Assembly (NCBI RefSeq): GCF_900324465.2
Contig: NC_046627.1
Span: 19,225,022-19,289,021 of the forward strand
Origin: Anabas testudineus
Taxonomy: Eukaryota; Chordata; Actinopteri; Anabantiformes; Anabantidae
Length of the DNA stretch: 64,000 bases
Direction of reading: 5' to 3'
Shown here: piece after piece, positions 26,083-37,817 of the stretch
Numbering within the stretch: position 1 is the stretch's first letter
Layout of the letters: each line of letters begins with the position of its first letter
Made by a program: the position numbers and the translations under genes
Notes under the pieces: generated by a model
Databases searched by the model: none
The model's input: only the letters and a program-made list of their open reading frames with translations
Told to the model about the DNA's origin: nothing

Positions 26083-27362
26083 AGGATAATCAGAGCCTGT
26101 ATGAGTGTGATTGAGGGTGCAGCTGTAGAGGCCGCCACCTCCATCCCTCCCTCCCCTGCCTTTCCCTCCCCTCTGTGTGTCATACTCTCTTTCAAACGCA
26201 CTCTCTTTTATTTTCTCTTTTATTTCTCTCCCTCACTCTTTCTACTCGCTCCCTCACCCCTGTACTCCCCCCCTCCTCCCACCCCATGTAATGAGCTGAC
26301 ACACAGGAAGCTCTAATCCCCACACAATGCCACCCCTCTTCCCCCCACGGCGACTGGGAGCGGGACAGGGGGCAACAGGGACCAACCTGGCCCAGCTGTC
26401 CCCAAAATGGCCGCCTTTAATCCCTCCAGTTTTTAGCCTACAGGGGCTCCTGAAACCATGACAACTGGTAACCAAGGGAAAGAATGGCCAGGGCAGAGAG
26501 GAGGACAAAAGGAGTGAAAGGAGCCATGTGTGAGAAGTTTGTCCACAAGCGTTCCTGAAACGACAAGGGACGTGTCTCAATCAAAAAAAACAAAAAAGAC
26601 AAAAAAAAAGTCATTTTAATAGTTTTCAATTTAAGAAAGAAGCCAACGAGTGGGGGTTCATCCAACAGTCCACAGGTGTGGTGGGGATGTTTGTAGGCAT
26701 TGATCTCTTGTAACCCGTTTATCACTAATCAGTAAACATCAATCAACTCTTTTTAGACGTCAGGCATCTTCACTGAGAAGGACTGAAGTTTGAAAAGGAG
26801 TTAAAGGTCATGTTAATTGTGTATTTTACCTACCAATGAGGAAAGATCTATTTAAAAGACAAAGAAGTTGTTTATTTACCATCAGTAATTAATTTGATTA
26901 TGCAATTTTAATTATAGCTGCCATCTAAATGAAAACATCTCCATAACAGGAAAGAACAAAAACAAGTGCTGCTTTTTAACTGAACGCTATTGTGTGTGAA
27001 AACTTTTATAATTGTCTTAAACAAAATCTGCAAAAAATAGAAAATGCTGTAAGTATACATATTACGCAAGACCTAATAGGAGCAACCTTACTCCTACTTT
27101 GTAATTATATAAATGTGCAACAAATGTATGTAAAAGTATAACAAGTCATTTTAATTATGTCACAATTACAATGTTGTGAAACACCTCTATAATGTTTTCA
27201 TAGAACAATTATACACGAAAAAAAAATCTGTAATGAAATAATAAATAATCTGTGTAAAACTGCTTTATACAGTTTATTATGAATAAATACACGTTTGTGT
27301 ACTATTGTACATGCTAATTTGGGAAATTCAAGTAAAGTGTCTCCACAATTTGATCTTTTGTT

Positions 27363-27584
27363 TCAGGTCTTTTTGATCTTTTTTAATTGGTCCCTAATTT
27401 TCATTATCTGTTCTCGGGTCTCATATAAGATTTGTAAATAAAGTGAACTGGAACTATGTGAGGAGTCCTGAGAGACACCATCTATGGGCCATAGAGAAAA
27501 ATGTCCTTCAGTATTGTTAAAATCCACAAGAGGGAGCTTTGGTACAAAGTCTGGTCTCATCAAACAAGTGCAACTCTGTGACAC
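27363..27584 (-). other. Possible orphan coding exon of unknown identity
   Basis: A 73-codon minus-strand frame with a mixed, protein-like composition. It has a hydrophobic-acidic start, a serine run in the middle and a helical, lysine-rich end (QIMKIRDQLKKIKKT) closing at a stop. A possible acceptor (tgtcacag) lies just before the serine and cysteine near its start. The frame at 27951-28220 on the same strand could be an upstream exon, but I could not find a convincing splice between them. It may be a last exon, a decayed gene or chance. Confidence 0.2.
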
Positions 27585-28261
27585 ATAATCATTTTATTAC
27601 ATATTGACAATACTTTTATTTATAATGTTCTATATAGCGGAGAAATAATTAACACAATACCTATGACTATAACTAATAGTATTATTATTATTATCATTTA
27701 TTAAGTGTGTTTTCCTGAGCTGCGGGAAAAGACAATCAAATCAACCAAAATCAAAAAGGTCTCTAGCTTTTATCATCAAAGTGAATGATTCTAGAGAAAG
27801 ATAACGAGGTTTCTATTAGAAACGCCTCAATTTAAACACAGCTTTTGTAAAATGTCTCTCTTAATTCACTGGTACATTTACATAATAAAGTCTCTAACAG
27901 CCCAGTTACTCCATGATGATGACAGCTGTTTGATGTGCGAGATAATTTAATTAAAAACCCACAAGTTCAAGGCGAAACTCACTCAGTTTACACAATGCGA
28001 GGAAATTAAGGTCTTCCCCCTCCTCTGTGCTTCGACCTGTTTCCTTGGCAGTGAAGTGGAAACCAGAAGTACATAAAAACCTCAAGTTCATCAGCTGATG
28101 AGCGCAGAAGAGGGAAGACCGAGCAGGAAGACGCACGACGGGGTTCAGCTTCTTACTGAGGGACACGGACACAAAGTACCATGACACGGAGAGGTGGCGA
28201 GGACAAGTGATGAAACTCATTTAAAGGGACACATTTGGTGCGTTCAATGAACACCGCTGTT

Positions 28262-30267
28262 ACGCGTTTTTTTTGGGCAGTCCAGAGGGTCCGAGCCGGG
28301 CTGAGACGCGCCTGCAGGTGAGCAAACAGCTACTTGTTCTCCACTGTATGAGGTCAAAACAGGCTCTACATGTAAGTGACACAGTTACAGATGACGCTTA
28401 TTGCCTGGTTTACAACACCTGGGCAGCACACTTATCATTTATTAACCTGGAATATCTTTCCGCATGCGCCTAAAAGCCTTGTAGCACTGACAAAAACATC
28501 CTTTAAACCAGATCTGGTGAGACCTCATCTGAGTAATGTCAATAAGAAGACTTTTAGTCCAAATATCAGTTCAAATAATTACCTCACTCACCTATAAAAC
28601 AAACCAAATCCTCATTATAATAATAAAAAAGATAATGTTCATTGATCCATACTTTATTACTTCCTTCTAATGGGAGCTGAATCACCTCACTGACATTAAA
28701 CGCTGGATCGAGAGGGCTTTCTTGGTCCAGGATGTAACCTTGAGTAACTCACGAAGCTCTGTTTATCAGGATTTGGACCTTGTACTGCTTTTTCTGAAAG
28801 AGCCTCGCCTCTCAGTGTCTGTGGTATTAGCTTGATTACATGCAAGGACACAAAACTACTGTCCTCCTTCTCTTGCAGTTACTCCTTGAAGGAATCCACG
28901 TGTTGCTGATCTTGCGCCTGCTGTGTAAAGGTAAATGCACTTCTGCTTATGAGCTTCACACTGCTTTATTTGTTTCTAATCTAAATTCTTAAAATCTGGT
29001 TAAATGTGCAGTGACCTGTGTCGATGGCAGGTTATCTCACTTTTTTTGGTAATCCTCTCTCTCTGGGACTCTCTCTCTCTTTTATATCACTCCGAATGAA
29101 TTAGCCTGCTGCTAGAGTCTTCAGTTCACTATCTTTACACCTCATTGTTCTTTTTATCTAAATCTCTGTCAGATGTATTTCTGCAGTCTACGTATTTAAT
29201 CTATCACTGTCTGTCTCTACTCACCACGAAATGTTTGAGCAGACCAGAAGACATTTCTGTTCCTTTCGGGATGTCTATATGTAGCCATAATAACTAGAGA
29301 TAGAAAACAAAACCCTACAGATAGACACTGACATAACCTTGAAACAGCTACGTCTAAACCTTTACTTTTACTTTTCTGCCAAACATACTCTGGATGATTA
29401 GGCATGGTTTCATCTTTCAGTCACACGTGGATTGAAAACTTAATATAGCTTCAAAGTAATAAGTGGTTTCCCATTCAAAACTCCATTAACAGCAACTGTG
29501 TTTGAGGCAAATCCTTTTTAAAGTGTGTACTTTACGTCGTAGGAGGTTGGAGCCTCGTTTGCCACACAGAGCGACATTAACTTACTGAGAGCAGTGATGC
29601 AGAAAAGTGGATGAACATGCTTCCTTGACGTGTGTCTGTCTCATTATTAAACTCCATACATGCTGATGATAATGAACTTTGGAAAACATGTGACCTGCCA
29701 CTATGCTGACACACTCAAACTCTGCATGTGAACGTAGGTGGACGGGTGGCTTGGCGGCCCTCTGCGAGTCAAAGTGTGCATGTGTGTGTTTCATTCAGTA
29801 TTTCTTCCTCAGCTTGTGGTTACTAAAGCAGAGCTGGTGTTTTCAGGCATGTGGTGTGTTTGCTCCTCTCCCTCTGTCTCTGTCAATACACTCAACCTTA
29901 AAAGGCCATTTACAGCGCAGCCTAATGGCTCCACAATCCACAAAACCGCTCCCTTATCCACAACAGTGTCCACACTAGCGTGGCATTATGTCTGTCTTTT
30001 GCATGCTTGCTCCCATATTAGTGTTCCTGGCATGTAAAAATGTTTTTGTTTGACCAGATGAGCAGCAGAAGCACGGTCTGCTATGACAATTGAGTCTGCA
30101 TGGTAAGCATCACTAATATCTTGTGTGTTGCCTCCACAGATGGGAGGAGAGGACCAGAGATAACTGAGGGAAACGCTTAAATCTTCAGTCTCACTCCAGG
30201 ACGAAAAACTCTCAATTTAAACCGAACCCGTTTGCTAATTAATTAATAAACCAACAAAACACGAACA
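28262..30267 (+). other. Putative slc7a7 5' UTR exons
   Basis: Three segments with splice signals precede the slc7a7 start codon. A CpG-rich first exon ends at 28317 (CCTGCAG before gtgagc). A middle exon at 28879-28930 is flanked by tcttgcag and gtaaat. The last begins at 30140 after cctccacag and runs into the coding exon. The last 5' UTR segment opens with a 7-codon upstream ORF (30140-30163, ATG GGA ... AGA TAA). Transcript data would be needed to fix the true start. Confidence 0.5.
30140..30163 (+). promoter_or_regulatory. Short upstream ORF in the slc7a7 leader
   Basis: ATG at the first base of the putative last 5' UTR exon opens a frame coding MGGEDQR then TAA, 104 bases before the slc7a7 start codon. 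If this exon is used, ribosomes would meet it first. Confidence 0.4.
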
Positions 30268-33200
30268 ATGGCATCCTACAGCCCTGCCCCAACACAAGAG
30301 GTGACCAACGGTGGTCCCCCATCTGTGAAGTCTGAAGGCTCTCAGGAGTCCATGAAGCTGAAGAAGGAGATCTCTCTCCTCAATGGGGTCTGCCTGATTG
30401 TGGGCAACATGATCGGGTCCGGGATCTTTGTGTCACCCAAAGGTGTCCTCATCCACAGCGCTTCCTACGGCCTTTCTCTTGTGGTGTGGACCATTGGCGG
30501 TATCTTCTCTGTGTTTGGGGCCCTGTGCTATGCTGAGCTGGGGACCACTATCACCAAGTCGGGGGCCTCCTATGCCTACATCCTGGAGGCTTTTGGGGGT
30601 TTCCCAGCTTTCATCCGCTTGTGGACGTCGCTGCTGATCATCGAGCCAACCAGCCAAGCTGTCATAGCCATCACGTTCTCCAACTACATGATGCAGCCCA
30701 TCTTCCCCACCTGTGTAGCTCCGTACTTGGCCAACAGGCTGCTGGCTGCTGCTTGTATATGTAAGTACACATCTGGAGCGTGTTAATGTGTGGTAAATGT
30801 TGATGAGAATGAGAGATGAGTCAGTGAACAAGTGACACATAACCAGTGTCTGTCAGAGCCACTGCTGGTTTCACATCACGTGAGCTTTGAGACTAGAGAA
30901 GTGAAAAATGGTGACATGACAGCTGAGGTCAGCAGGTCTTCAGCACTAAGACCCAGATGAAAGAGGAATTGAGGTAAACTAATGGAAAAAGCCATTTTAC
31001 TCAATCTCAGAGCACAGATTCAGTCATGTGGAGTAAAACTAAATCTAAATGTAGAGGTACCCGTTTTGCGAGGGTGTGTCCCGTAAAGCTGAGAAACTGA
31101 ATTAATCAATCCCGCCACTCAGGCGACCGGCCACTGACACGAGAACAGACAGAGAGCTCATTAGGGCAACATGAAGTCCTCATTTGCAATAAATATTAAT
31201 CATCCATTCATCCACATACCTAGATGAAAAGCATGAATGCACGTGCATACTGTACATAGTTGTGTCACACACCGATAAGTTGTGCTCTGAGGAGGACTAA
31301 AAGTGCTGATAGCTGTGAGATAAAGTCCTCACTGCAGTGAGACTCTGACCTGAGAGGCTAACAGGCTGCTGACAGCTCAGCACGGGAGTGAAGCCTCAAA
31401 GTAAAATTAAATCTGAGTCTCGTCAGTGACGATCTCACTTCACAACTGGAGAAAGATAAAGAAACTATACTCTAGTGAATGTAGACATCAAACAACTTTT
31501 GCTTTGAAACACAGATAAGATTAATCTTATTATGGTTCAAATGAGAAACAATTTTTAAATTTATTACATCCCACACACTTTTGTGAGTTGGAAGAAATTC
31601 TCATGAGAAATAAGTTGGCCACATTGTACTTGAGCCCATTTATGTCCCATAAATAAAGTTTAAATCATGAATGAATCAGGTTAGAATTGAATTGACATAT
31701 AACATCTAGAAAATCCTGACTCATATCACACTTGTGGTAAGTCAAGATTTATATTTCTTATACAGTTGAAGAATAAACAAAAATCCTCTTGATTTATTTG
31801 ATTACTGAGTAAGAACTTCTCATTTTTCAGTAACAAAAAGTCCAGCACACTCAATCTGAGTGATAACGCCTCAATGAGGTTTTATGGTATCTCTGCACCC
31901 TGATAGACGAAGGAACACACTGCTGTACATAGGATTATCATCTTTAATTTAACTTACGTTTACGTTAAGTGCCAAAGGCCAAATTTTGACTTACTTACTT
32001 ATTTTCTATCCTACAGCAGTAAAATCAATTTCAATTTCATGTTAACTAAAACCTGTGTAGCAGCTGGAGTCCAGAGTTCCCAGTTAGTGAACAAGGTGTT
32101 GAAGATTTCCATTTGACCTCACATCTGGCCCACAGTGTTTCCAACACCTCCCAGCCTTCTAACCTTTCACTGTCAACACACCACACCTCTACTTCTGTGC
32201 GGCACAGTCTCCTTCTCCACCGCTGATCGCCGGTCGCCTCCACTCGAGGCGTTGTGTTTCGTCTTGTTTGACCGAGACCCCTGTTGGGAACTAGGGTGTT
32301 ATGATCGTCCACCTGTCAACGCAGTGGAAGATGATAGTGTTATGATTCGTCTCCTCACTGCGACTGGAAGCGTTACAGTGGCCAGCAGGGTAGAGGGGCC
32401 GATGATGTAATCCTGAGTGTTCGCGAGGGTGATGTGGAAATTAGTGAGCAGTGATAAGTGTATCTGAGTGGGATTGCTATGAACTTGATGCTACTGTGGA
32501 GATAATAAGCTTGTCTGCAATTCAATTTCTTCTATCAGTGTTAATAAGACTTTTGTCTTGACAGAAACGAGAGAAATTAATCACATTATCATTACAAGAA
32601 GTATTATCTATGACAAGTCAGTGCTGTAACCACCAGCTCTTTGAAAACCAGCGGACATCCTGTGTCTTACTATCTCCACGTTTATGGACTGTGAGGGATC
32701 ATGTGCTGATACAGAGTCAAGCAGAGATAAGTCACAGGGAGAAGCACAAAAACATGTTTTCCAAGGACGTCGATACTCAAAGTGAAGGAATTCAGTAAAT
32801 AAAGAGACTGAGACCATTTGTCAATGAGTGAAAATAGTCACAAATCACAGAGGGAAAGCAGAAATACACAAGGTCATCAGATCAATGGTGGTCTCTTCTT
32901 TCCAACTTTTATATTTTGTCTCCATGATTGTACCTGTGTGGTCTTGTGTGTATGTGTAAGAGAGACTCAGTGTGTGAGGTTGTGTGTGCTGCACTCAGCT
33001 GTTTCCTCGTCTGAAAAACAACAGGCCGGTCTGCTTGAGTCAGCAGCAGTGTTTCCTTAAATCAGCCAAAGTGTCACACGGAAACCTGCTGGCAGACGCT
33101 CAGTGTACAGAGCAAATGCCACCACTGGGATTGTTAAACAATTCATGTGTGTGTGTGTGTGTGTGTGTGTGAGTAATAAATGCCTATTTATGATCTTACT

Positions 33201-36200
33201 GTGTTTCTTCTCAGGCTTGCTGACCTTTGTGAACTGTGCTTATGTAAAGTGGGGCACCAGGGTCCAGGACATCTTCACCTATGCAAAAGTTATCGCTCTC
33301 ATTGCCGTCATCATCACTGGCCTGGTGAAAATCGGACAAGGTGCTCAAGCCATCACCAACTCTTGTCTTACATTTGAAAAAAAAATTAAATCTGCCGTAG
33401 ACTGGTTTCATAATGAGAAATGACGACTCTGTAATAATTTCTTCAAACTGCTGCTCGGAGACTAAGACATGAATTCCTGTGTTTTCCAGGTCACACACAG
33501 AACTTTGAAGGCTTGTTCTATGGCTCATCTCAGGACCCAGGGGACATCGCTCTGGCTCTGTACTCGGCTCTGTTCTCCTACTCTGGATGGGACACCCTCA
33601 ACTTTGTCACAGAGGAGATCAAAAACCCAGAGAGGTGAGGAGGCCAGAAACCGAAATACTCGGGGAATGAGGCCAATTGAGCGTCTACTAATGTGTTTCA
33701 GAAGAAAACCAGATTTTGAAACACCCTCTAGGTGTAATAACTCACTCTGATAGAATGTTTTTACACATTTCTTTCACTTTACTGGCCAAACAACTACAAA
33801 TATTTGGGAATGAGTAACCAATTAAACTGTGTCTGTGAACAGACATTATCAATTCTTAATGTAGTAAAACAAAACTAAGAGCACACAGCTCAGTTCTGTG
33901 AGGACTGTGAGGACCAGCAGCTCTGGAAGGTTTTACTTAGATGCTGCCTGCTCAGACAGATGTCGTACGTTTTGCACGTGTCATAAAAAACGTTGATGTG
34001 ATGATGACACTATAACCTGGACCAAATTCATGTGTCAACACACAACAAGACTAATTGGAATAAGTACTCTATCAATCTTTATGGACACACACAAATTACA
34101 AAGGAACACTGGCTGTGTTGCAGGTCAGCGATTTTGAAAGTGAGATCGTACAAGACATTCAATTAGTGCTAGATGAGTCAGTGTTGTTGATTTTGAAGGA
34201 ATATTATTATTAGTTCACATTTTGATCATCATCATCTCAAGATTTGCCTCATTCTGGTATTTAACACACACATTCTACTAAAATCTAGCAGTTATTATTG
34301 TCTTAGACACTTTTTTCTATTATTAGTTTATAATTATTCCAACATTTCCCTTCAGTGCAGTATAAACAGCATCACATTGCAGCATACATGCTGCTACATG
34401 ACACTATTGGTTAAATCATCCTCCTGAAATGTCCATAAGAAAGAATCTGTTCAGCTATAAACAATAAAAAGAGATGACGAACTCGAGAAAGAAAATATAT
34501 GGAGGACGTCTGTTGTTGATGTCCCGTTGTAAAGCCACATTGAAAGTATGTGTGTGGGAGCGAGCGTTTGAGCTTTCTACTGTGATTCGTGCAGCCAAAC
34601 GCTGATAAGACGAAACAAGACTGCACATGTGATTGGATCACAGGAGTTCCCAGGCAGATTATCTGTCAATCATCCTCCCCTGACCCAAGAGGTCAATCGG
34701 CTCTTGACCTGGAGACTCCCAAATGATCTTTCACTTCACTTCACTTCATTCAGCCTCCATATCTCTGTTCTGCTTCCCTCTGCTGTTTTCTTGTGTGAAT
34801 TACAGGAACCTGCCACTGGCCATTGCTATTTCCATGCCTGTAGTAACAGTGATCTACATCCTGACCAACGTGGCCTACTACACCATCCTCCCCATCAATG
34901 CAATCCTAGACAGTGATGCTGTAGCTGTGGTAAGTGTCAGTCATGCTCAATAAATCACCCGCCTTCAGCCCTGACATACAAACGGTGTAATTGCAGGTGC
35001 AGATATTATTAAAGTCTCTTCCTTTCTCTCCTCCCAGACATTTGCAGACCAGGTGTTTGGTGTGATGAACTGGACTATTCCTCTTGCTGTGGCTCTATCC
35101 TGCTTCGGAGGACTCAACGCCTCCATCCTGGCTGCCTCCAGGTCAGTGTTTCTGCCTTTAAGAGATTAGATTTGTATACATTCTGCAGCAAAACCCCACT
35201 CACGCTCACTCAGCATGCTCCATCATCACCACTCTGTTGCTTATGTTTGTGTCTTAAAAGGCTGTTCTTCGTGGGCTCCAGAGAGGGCCACCTGCCCGAC
35301 TACCTATGCATGATCCATGTCCACCGCTACACTCCCATCCCGGCACTGCTCTTCAACGTCAGTCAGCCCTTAACATCCTTTTAACTTCTGTTATCTAGCT
35401 TTTTACAGTCCTTCCCACATTTCTCACTCACACTGTGTCTCGTGTGCCACTGCAGGGCATCATGGCGCTGATATACCTGTGTGTGGAAGATGTCTTCAGG
35501 TTAATAAACTACTACAGCTTCAGCTACTGGTTGTTTGTAGGTCTGTCCATTTTGGGGCAACTGTATCTGCGCTGGAAGCAGCCAGACAGAAATAGGCCTC
35601 TGAAGGTAAGGGCATTACCCACAATGCAATGGTTTCCTATAGTTTGATTATACTGAGATTTGGCTGTGTGGTGCCAGAAGCAGCTAACGTGGTCTGAAGC
35701 TACGACAAGGAGCTGACTACAGAGTGGATGTGTTTTCCATTAAGTACTGACGCTGTTACTAAAAATAACTGTAAGGGGTGGCATTTTCTTTTTCCACAAA
35801 AACAAAAACTAAAATACATCTCAGCATTTTTAAGAAGTGCACCGTTTCCTGACCTCTACAAACGCCACACAAACATCTGTTAAAAGTTCCACAGTCTCAA
35901 AACAAAGGAGGCTCATACGTCTATTGTTTAGCTCCAACAATGTGTAACAGCCTCTCGCTGTATCAGATCTGCTAATTCATGACATTTTTAAAAGCCTAAC
36001 AGACTAAAAACATGGTACTTAAATTGATTTTCAGTTCAGTTTGTCTTTTCCCATCCAGGTTGTTTTTTAATAACTTTAATAATACCATACCTACATGTCA
36101 GATTTTCATTACCTCTCCTCTCTCTTTCTCCCACAGCTCAGTCTCATATACCCCATCATTTTCTGTCTCCTCACCGTCTTCCTGGTGGTGGTGCCGCTCT

Positions 36201-36948
36201 ACAGCGACACGATCAACTCTCTGATCGGTGTCGGGATCGCCCTCTCAGGAGTGCCCGTTTACTTCCTCTGCTGCCGCACTCCTGCACATAAGAGGCCGCT
36301 GTGGCTACGGAGCTTCATTGGTAAGAGGAGCTCAGTATGGCCAGCAGTTTTGTGTTTATATTTAAAAGGATCCAGAGGATGAAGGATTTGAATTAAGTAC
36401 TATTGTTATAATTATAATTGAACAACCTCAAATTCAATGCCATCTTGGTTATTACTGTCCGGTATGTACTAATTTGCACTACTAAAGTACATAATGTTAG
36501 TAATCTATGCAATTCTTATAAAGTGTAACTCAACAGATATTGATTGATATTCTGCACTTATTTCAGTGTTTATTTGATGTTATATATATTATTTGGATTC
36601 TTCACTGTTTTATGGTTTTCTATCAGTCTGTCGAGGTTGCAATTTACCTTTAGGATGAAAATAAAGAATAAATAGCACTATCATATCAATCTATTGATAG
36701 CCTCAAAGTAAATGCATGGCAGGTTGTATTTTAAGTCACCTGTTTGCAGAAAGTAAATTATTTCCTATGAATATTATGTAAGTTATGTACAGTGTGTTCA
36801 TCTTGAATCTGGTCCTGAGCTGTTTATTGACCTTTTATTGGTAAATACCTTTCTACTGTCTCTACCTCTTTCAGCTAAATCTGGTGTGCTGATTCAGAAG
36901 GTGTGCTACTCTGTTCTGACCGAGATGGATGAGGACAAAGCAGAATAG
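30268..36948 (+). CDS. slc7a7: SLC7A7 (y+LAT1), cationic/neutral amino-acid exchanger light chain
   Basis: y+LAT1 pairs with SLC3A2 (4F2hc) at the basolateral membrane and exports cationic amino acids in exchange for neutral amino acids plus sodium. Nine coding exons close in phase: 30268-30760, 33215-33340, 33490-33634, 34806-34929, 35038-35141, 35261-35357, 35456-35605, 36137-36320 and 36875-36948, giving 498 residues (human 511). The APC-superfamily motif [20 protein letters not shown] is in the first membrane segment. YAELGTTI(T)KSGASYAYI and [10 protein letters not shown]-like stretches match SLC7A7/SLC7A6 closely, as do [20 protein letters not shown] and [11 protein letters not shown]. 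Linkage to oxa1l, as in human, favours slc7a7 over slc7a6 or slc7a8. The N-terminal 30 residues are cytosolic and variable. No defect is seen. Confidence 0.95.
30761..33214 (+). other. slc7a7 intron 1 of the coding region
   Basis: The largest slc7a7 coding intron, 2.45 kb. No exon or recognisable transposon is supported. A (TG)13 array lies at 33146-33171, close to the acceptor. Confidence 0.7.
33146..33171. repeat. (TG)13 microsatellite
   Basis: TG dinucleotide array about 45 bp before exon 2 of slc7a7. Confidence 0.95.
33635..34805 (+). other. slc7a7 intron 3
   Basis: AT-rich intron between gtgagg and gaattacag. Nothing else recognised. Confidence 0.7.
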
Positions 36949-37817
36949 AAACATCTGGTTTAAACCCACTGCGGAAGACAGACGACACACAGACAGAGGC
37001 TCGACCTGAACTCTTGCTGTCCCATCAAAGCCTCAATGGACAAACGTTTGGGCTTAAGCCAGATCCACTTTCCTGACATGTCGATCATCACCCCGGTGAT
37101 AATGTTAATGTATGAATCAATGATGACCCCCCCGGGTGTTTGTGGCAAAGTCTGACTGTAGCTGACTGTCACTTCAGAGAGAACTCTTTAATGAACTCCT
37201 GAAGAAATCAACATCTGATTTAAATACAGAACTGTATGTATTAGTAGAGAATTATTTAATTTATACATCAATGCAAGTATTTTCTGTGAAATTGCAGAAA
37301 TGCATTGTGATTTTATAATTATGGTTTTTTAAGTGGACAGGGGAGCATCTTTGAGACTAAAAACACTGCTGACTATAGAAACAAGACTTGTATTGTCACA
37401 ATTTGCACAAAGAGAAATAGTTAAAGAGATTAGACACATTCAGTCACTCAAGAAAAGGTTCATACACACTTTTTTTTACTGTCAGCTGCAGGTTCTAATG
37501 AAGTAAAGGGCTATTTTTACACAGATGTACTTTTTTTATGCAGAGTATGACTCAAACACGGGCATTTAAATGCAAAAATGTATTTATAATAAAATTACTT
37601 GTGGACACAAAAATCGACCGTTCCCTCAGATTTGCTTCCCACGTTTCTGGGGACGTGGTTTAATGTGTTGTGTGCTCAGAAATCATGACAATATTGACGT
37701 GGTTAGTGTGAGGCAGAGTTTACATTTTAATTAGAATAATCCATTATAACAACCCATACACAATCTATCTGCTCTTTCACCCACACATATGTACATGAAT
37801 TATGTTCATATTCAGAC
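36949..37817. other. Convergent slc7a7/oxa1l 3' UTRs
   Basis: Region between the two stop codons. AATAAA at 37588-37593 is a good candidate for the slc7a7 poly(A) signal. The oxa1l 3' end must lie between about 37.6 and 37.8 kb, so the two transcripts nearly touch. Confidence 0.6.
37588..37593 (+). terminator. slc7a7 poly(A) signal
   Basis: AATAAA about 640 bp after the slc7a7 stop codon. Confidence 0.55.

Larger units (their letters stand above)
24771..28261. other. sall2 3' UTR and sall2-slc7a7 intergenic region
   Basis: The sall2 3' UTR runs to about 25.76 kb, with AATAAA at 25744-25749. Beyond it lie a (TG)18 array at 26044-26079, a C-rich stretch around 26250-26420 that may be a regulatory element, and AT-rich sequence to 28 kb. 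Two minus-strand open frames (27363-27584 and 27951-28220) are noted separately. Confidence 0.5.

Noticed and set aside
30268-36948. SLC7A8 (LAT2) as the identity of the transporter gene
   Set aside because: Long stretches such as [14 protein letters not shown]-type start, YVKWGT and NPERNLPLAI match y+LAT1 better, and oxa1l is the neighbour as with human SLC7A7.
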